Shown in pieces: positions 60,465-64,000 of a stretch of DNA of 64,000 nt. Within the stretch, counting starts at the first letter, position 1, and each line of letters begins with the position of its first letter. A program made the position numbers and the translations under genes. The DNA is taken from assembly GCA_958413895.1 (NCBI GenBank), contig CATYVQ010000004.1:1-64000 (forward strand), written 5' to 3'. Origin of the DNA: an uncultured Collinsella sp. (lineage in GTDB: Bacteria > Actinomycetota > Coriobacteriia > Coriobacteriales > Coriobacteriaceae). Below the pieces are notes generated by a model that was given only the letters and a program-made list of their open reading frames with translations, did not search any database and was not told where the DNA came from.

Positions 60465-60653
60465 ATGTCCAAAGTTTGCGAAGTTTGCGGTAAGCACCCC
60501 GTTGCCGGTCGCTCCATCAGCCACTCTCACCGCGTCACCAACCGTAAGTTCCGCCCCAACATCCAGCGCGTCTACGTCGTCGTCGATGGTCACCGTCGCA
60601 AGATGAACGTTTGCTCCACCTGCCTCAAGTCCGGCAAGGTTGCGCGCTCCTAA
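60465..60653 (+). CDS. rpmB: 50S ribosomal protein L28
   Basis: A 62-residue large-subunit protein. It keeps two CxxC pairs (CEVCGK near the N-terminus and CSTCLK near the C-terminus), the zinc-binding form of L28. The segment SHSHRVTNRKFRPNIQ is typical. AAGGAGGG precedes the ATG at 60465. Confidence 0.96.
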   Translation: MSKVCEVCGKHPVAGRSISHSHRVTNRKFRPNIQRVYVVVDGHRRKMNVCSTCLKSGKVARS

Positions 60654-60721
60654 ATAAGGTCTTACCAACAAGTACCTCGGACTCTCCGGGTCAAAGACCT
60701 CGCGTTCATATAGAACTTACC

Positions 60722-60755
60722 AAAGGCGCTCTCCCCTACGGAGGGCGCCTTTTTG
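60722..60755 (+). terminator. Terminator of rpmB
   Basis: A 13-bp stem with one G-T pair (60722-60734 with 60740-60752 region) is followed by TTTTTG. Confidence 0.9.
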
Positions 60756-60757
60756 CA

Positions 60758-61805
60758 CTCATTGGGGACAGACTTACATGAGTGTTTTCACGCATTGGGG
60801 ACAGACATGACGCACGCAAGCGACACACCGACTGGCTCCGGCCCCTGCCTCACGCTGCATCCTTCCAGCCTGCAGTTGCCTTGGTCACGCTCGTGGCGCC
60901 GATACCGGTGATACGAGCAATTTGCTTAACCGTGAGATGTGCCCGCCTGAGCCTCAGCAGGCAGGCATCGCGTTCGGGGCGTGGCAGGGCCTTGAGCAGC
61001 GCAGGTTCTATGCTCGGCAGAACTTCGCGCGCAACGGAAAGGGCCTCCTCATCGGAGATCCGCCGGCGTGGAAGAACCTCCATTGCCCAGATGCGCCCAG
61101 CAACTTCCTCGAGATGCTCGCAATAGCAACGGGAGCCTCCGACAATATCGAGCATAGGGGCCGCATCACAGATGTCAAAGGGATCATAGCCCAGCTGATA
61201 TGCCTTGTAGCTTGACCAGCGGTACGTCTCGAGTGAGTCGAGCGCACCTTTCACGGGATTGAGATGAATATAGTCGAGCAGCTGCACCGCCTGCACGTCC
61301 GACTCAACCGCGACCCGCGAATAGCGATTATCAAACAGATGGCCCGTTCTCCCCGTTTTCCCATTGAAATACTTAACATATGCTGTCAACGCGCACTGCA
61401 TTGCCTTTGAAAGATTGTCAAATGGATCATCAATCATCAAATGGAAGTGATTGTCCATAAGGCACCAAGCCAACACCGCCACTTTATGGCGTGCAAACCT
61501 GTCCGAGATGTCCGATAAGAAACGATATCGGTCAGAATCATCTTCAAAAATAATCTGTTTGGAGTTGCCACGGTCAAAGACGTGATAATAGCCGGTGAGC
61601 GAAACGGCGCGGGCGCATCGAGGCATAGTCTCTCCTTTCAAAACTGAACAGGCAACACCTAAAAGGAGAGAAGGAACGCGAAATGCTGAGCCTGTGACCT
61701 ATTTATATCCAATGAGCGGCAAAAACTGGTTCAGAACGGCAAAATGGCAAAACGATGTCTGTCCCAAATGAGTGAAAGCACTCATGTAAGTCTGTCCCCA
61801 ATGAG
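60758..61805. mobile_element. IS200-like/RAYT element with 51-bp inverted ends
   Basis: About 1.05 kb bounded by inverted ends 60758-60808 and 61755-61805, which match at about 47 of 51 positions. Each end contains two direct copies of an ATTGGGGACAGAC-like unit and can fold into a hairpin (ACTCAT/ATGAGT), as expected for Y1-transposase substrates recognised as single-strand hairpins. The only gene inside is the transposase. The element is inserted between the rpmB terminator and the adhE promoter region and interrupts no gene. Confidence 0.85.
60850..61626 (-). CDS. REP-associated tyrosine transposase (Y1/HUH)
   Basis: A 258-residue single-strand transposase of the IS200-like TnpA/RAYT group. 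The HUH metal motif is NHFHL and the nucleophilic tyrosine lies in ALTAYVKYFNG. Typical neighbours YYHVFDRGN and YIHLNPVKGAL are present. The C-terminal extension (about residues 150-258) ends with a helix-turn-helix-like region (LTVKQIARITGIGATSVTKA), common in RAYTs. The start follows AAAGGAG. The frame is intact, so the element may be active. Confidence 0.9.
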   Translation of the reverse strand: MPRCARAVSLTGYYHVFDRGNSKQIIFEDDSDRYRFLSDISDRFARHKVAVLAWCLMDNHFHLMIDDPFDNLSKAMQCALTAYVKYFNGKTGRTGHLFDNRYSRVAVESDVQAVQLLDYIHLNPVKGALDSLETYRWSSYKAYQLGYDPFDICDAAPMLDIVGGSRCYCEHLEEVAGRIWAMEVLPRRRISDEEALSVAREVLPSIEPALLKALPRPERDACLLRLRRAHLTVKQIARITGIGATSVTKATAGWKDAA

Positions 61806-61837
61806 CGGGGCGATGCAGCAGGCTGATAATTTTAGTT

Positions 61838-61865
61838 AAAACGCTTCAGTTTATTGAAGCGTTTT
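61838..61865. promoter_or_regulatory. Palindrome upstream of adhE
   Basis: A perfect 11-bp inverted repeat (AAAACGCTTCA, 61838-61848, with 61855-61865) lies about 95 bases before the adhE start. It may be an operator for adhE or the former rpmB-side terminator cut off by the insertion element. A TATCAT-like -10 box lies downstream near 61913. Confidence 0.5.
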
Positions 61866-61958
61866 AGTGTGCCTTTTACAGGAATCTTGCCGTTCGCCGA
61901 ATAATTTCTTGCTATCATGCAAGGCGTAGGGTAAATCTCCGATCGCAAGGAGACACAA

Positions 61959-64000
61959 ATGGTGAAAAAGTCACCGGAAAACACTACTCCCGCAATTGTG
62001 GACAACGTAGAGGCGCTTGAGGCTAAGCTCGCTCAGATGCGAGAGGCCCAGGCGCTTTTTGCTACGTACACGCAGGAGCAGGTCGACAAGATCTTCTATG
62101 AGGCCGCCATGGCCGCCAACAAGGCTCGTATCCCGTTGGCGAAGATGGCCATCGAGGAGACCGGCCGCGGCGTTCTTGAGGACAAGGTCATCAAGAACCA
62201 CTACGCCGCAGAGTACATCTATAACGCTTACAAGAACACCAAGACCTGTGGTGTCCTGGAGCGCGACGAGGCTTACGGCATCACCAAGATCGCCGAGCCC
62301 ATCGGCATCGTGGGCGCCGTCATCCCGACGACCAACCCCACTTCCACCGCGATCTTCAAGACGCTGATCAGCCTGAAGACCCGCAACGCCATCATCATCT
62401 CCCCGCACCCGGCAGCCGCCAAGTGCACCATCGCCGCCGCCAAGCTCGTGCTTGACGCCGCCGTCAAGGCCGGCGCCCCCGAGGGCATCATCGGCTGGGT
62501 CGATGTCCCCTCCATCGAGCTGACCAACATGGTCATGCGCGACGTCGACATCATCCTCGCCACCGGTGGCCCGGGCATGGTCAAGGCCGCTTACTCCTCG
62601 GGCAAGCCCGCCCTGGGCGTTGGCGCCGGTAACACCCCGGTCGTCATCGACGACACCGCCGACGTGCTGCTCGCCGTCAACTCCATCATCCACTCCAAGA
62701 CCTTCGACAACGGCATGATCTGCGCTTCCGAGCAGTCCGTGACCGTCATCGACACCATCTATGACCAGGTTAAGGCCGAGTTCCAGAAGCGCGGCTGCTA
62801 CTTCGTCAAGCAGGGTGCCGAGATGGAGGCCCTGCGTGCCGCCATGTTCAAGAACGGTGCCCTCGATCACCGCATCCCCGGCATGGCCGCCGCCAAGATC
62901 GCCGAGCTCGCCGGCATCGAGGTTCCCGCCAAGACCAAGATCCTGATCGCCGAGGTCACCTCCACCGACCCCGCCAAGGAGGAGTTCTCCCACGAGAAGC
63001 TCTCCCCGGTCCTGGCCATGTATCACGCCAAGGACTTCCAGGAGGCCGTCGACAAGGCCGAGCACCTGGTGCTCGCCGGTGGCCCGGGCCACACCGCCTC
63101 TCTGTACGTGCACCCCGCCCAGGCCGAGAAGATCAGCCTGTTCGAGCACGTCATGAAGGCCTGCCGCATCGTCATCAACACCCCGTCCTCGCACGGCGGC
63201 ATCGGTGACCTGTACAACTTTGGCATGAAGCCGTCTCTGACCCTGGGCTGCGGCTCCTGGGGCGGCAACTCCGTCTCCGAGAACGTTGGGGTGAAGCACT
63301 TGATCAACGTTAAGACTGTGGCCGAGCGCCGTGAGAACATGCTGTGGTTCCGCGCTCCCGAGAAGGTCTACTTCAAGAAGGGTTCCACGCCCGTCGCCCT
63401 CGACGAGCTCGGTACCGTCATGGGCAAGAAGCGCGCCTTCATCGTCACCGACCAGTTCCTCTTCAAGAATGGCAACACCCGCGCCATCGAGGCCAAGCTC
63501 GACGAGATGGGCATCGCCCACGACTGCTTCTACGACGTCGAGCCCGATCCGTCGCTGCAGTGCGCGCGTCGCGGCGCCAAGCAGATGGCTCTCTTTGAGC
63601 CGGACGTCATCATCGCCGTCGGCGGTGGCTCCGCTATGGATGCCGGCAAGATCATGTGGATGATGTACGAGCACCCCGAGTGCAAGTTTGAGGACATGGC
63701 CATGGACTTCATGGACATCCGCAAGCGTATCTTCACCTTCCCTGAGATGGGCAAGAAGGCCTACTTCGTCGCCGTCCCGACTTCTTCGGGTACCGGCTCC
63801 GAGTGCACGCCGTTCGCCATCATCACCGACAAGGAGACCGGCATCAAGTGGCCGCTCGCCGACTACGCGCTGCTCCCCAACATGGCTATCGTCGACGCCG
63901 ACAACTGCATGACCGCCCCGCGCGGCCTGACCGCTGCCTCCGGCATCGACGTCATGACCCACGCCATCGAGTCCTACGTCTCCATCATGGCTTCCGACTA
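61959..64000 (+). CDS. adhE: Bifunctional acetaldehyde-CoA/alcohol dehydrogenase, 5' part
   Basis: The first 680 codons of AdhE, which runs off the window. The N-terminal aldehyde dehydrogenase domain has its catalytic cysteine in NGMICASEQSV near residue 254 and reduces acetyl-CoA to acetaldehyde. The iron-dependent alcohol dehydrogenase domain begins near residue 460, with GGGSAMDAGK and SGTGSECTPFA, and makes ethanol. AdhE forms spirosome filaments and lets anaerobes regenerate NAD+. AAGGAGACACAA precedes the ATG. Codon use is strongly biased (highly expressed), which also creates long spurious reading frames on the other strand. Confidence 0.96.
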   Translation, partial: MVKKSPENTTPAIVDNVEALEAKLAQMREAQALFATYTQEQVDKIFYEAAMAANKARIPLAKMAIEETGRGVLEDKVIKNHYAAEYIYNAYKNTKTCGVLERDEAYGITKIAEPIGIVGAVIPTTNPTSTAIFKTLISLKTRNAIIISPHPAAAKCTIAAAKLVLDAAVKAGAPEGIIGWVDVPSIELTNMVMRDVDIILATGGPGMVKAAYSSGKPALGVGAGNTPVVIDDTADVLLAVNSIIHSKTFDNGMICASEQSVTVIDTIYDQVKAEFQKRGCYFVKQGAEMEALRAAMFKNGALDHRIPGMAAAKIAELAGIEVPAKTKILIAEVTSTDPAKEEFSHEKLSPVLAMYHAKDFQEAVDKAEHLVLAGGPGHTASLYVHPAQAEKISLFEHVMKACRIVINTPSSHGGIGDLYNFGMKPSLTLGCGSWGGNSVSENVGVKHLINVKTVAERRENMLWFRAPEKVYFKKGSTPVALDELGTVMGKKRAFIVTDQFLFKNGNTRAIEAKLDEMGIAHDCFYDVEPDPSLQCARRGAKQMALFEPDVIIAVGGGSAMDAGKIMWMMYEHPECKFEDMAMDFMDIRKRIFTFPEMGKKAYFVAVPTSSGTGSECTPFAIITDKETGIKWPLADYALLPNMAIVDADNCMTAPRGLTAASGIDVMTHAIESYVSIMASD

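Noticed and set aside
61971..63962. A 663-codon open frame on the minus strand opposite adhE
   Set aside because: adhE on the plus strand is unmistakable and highly biased in codon use, which by itself removes stop codons from the opposite frame. The antisense product is low-complexity Gly, Val, Asp and Leu.

Overview
The window looks like a chromosomal segment of a Coriobacteriia actinobacterium, most likely Collinsella or a close relative. Three things point there: moderately high GC, actinobacterial gene orders (pyrF-mihF-gmk-rpoZ; nrdR / LysM division inhibitor / lexA; a CDP-alcohol phosphatidyltransferase followed by a GarA-like FHA protein and an FtsR-like MerR protein), and gut-anaerobe genes (adhE, DegV). 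The species call is inference, because no rRNA or species marker is present. LAYOUT: (1) 1-2405, minus strand, is a very GC-rich lantibiotic-immunity type ABC transporter (ATPase plus two permeases) with the first codons of a fourth gene. (2) 2794-6612, plus strand, holds the phosphatidyltransferase, the FHA protein, the MerR protein, apt and a secreted NlpC/P60 hydrolase. (3) 6689-10840 holds degV and a DUF1836 regulator that appear to share one palindromic operator, then trxB and a processive-type diacylglycerol glycosyltransferase. (4) 10841-11304 is gene-free and filled with long inverted repeats. (5) 11305-14209 is the SOS/nucleotide block: dut, nrdR, a LysM membrane protein divergent from lexA with three LexA boxes between them, and an acyltransferase-like membrane protein. 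(6) 14194-20871, minus, holds hflX, miaA, miaB, spoVS, a HATPase protein and rny. (7) 21141-32312, minus, is recX, recA, cinA, pgsA, rimO, yajQ, a RodZ-like protein, ftsK and rnj. (8) 32313-32964 is gene-free and contains two further long inverted-repeat elements. (9) 32965-47638, minus, runs pnp, rpsO, recO, era, dgkA, ybeY, phoH, mtaB, dnaJ, a membrane DnaJ variant, hemW, dusB, lepA and rpsT. (10) 47772-53284 is holA, comEC, comEA and thiI. (11) 53285-60180 is rpoZ, gmk, mihF and the complete pyr operon with an attenuator-like leader. (12) 60267-64000, plus, is rpmB, a RAYT-type IS200-like element and the 5' part of adhE. HOW THE GENES WORK TOGETHER: most of the window is core RNA and DNA housekeeping. 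It includes the decay enzymes RNase Y, RNase J and PNPase, several tRNA and ribosome modification enzymes (MiaA, MiaB, MtaB, RimO, DusB, ThiI), recombination and SOS genes (RecA, RecX, RecO, LexA), competence DNA uptake (ComEA, ComEC) and UMP synthesis. The most unusual content is in the gene-free stretches. Two families of elements have a conserved core, but their 30-40 bp flanking arms differ from copy to copy while staying self-complementary within each copy. In addition, helically phased repeats upstream of both recA and comEA are shared between the two genes.
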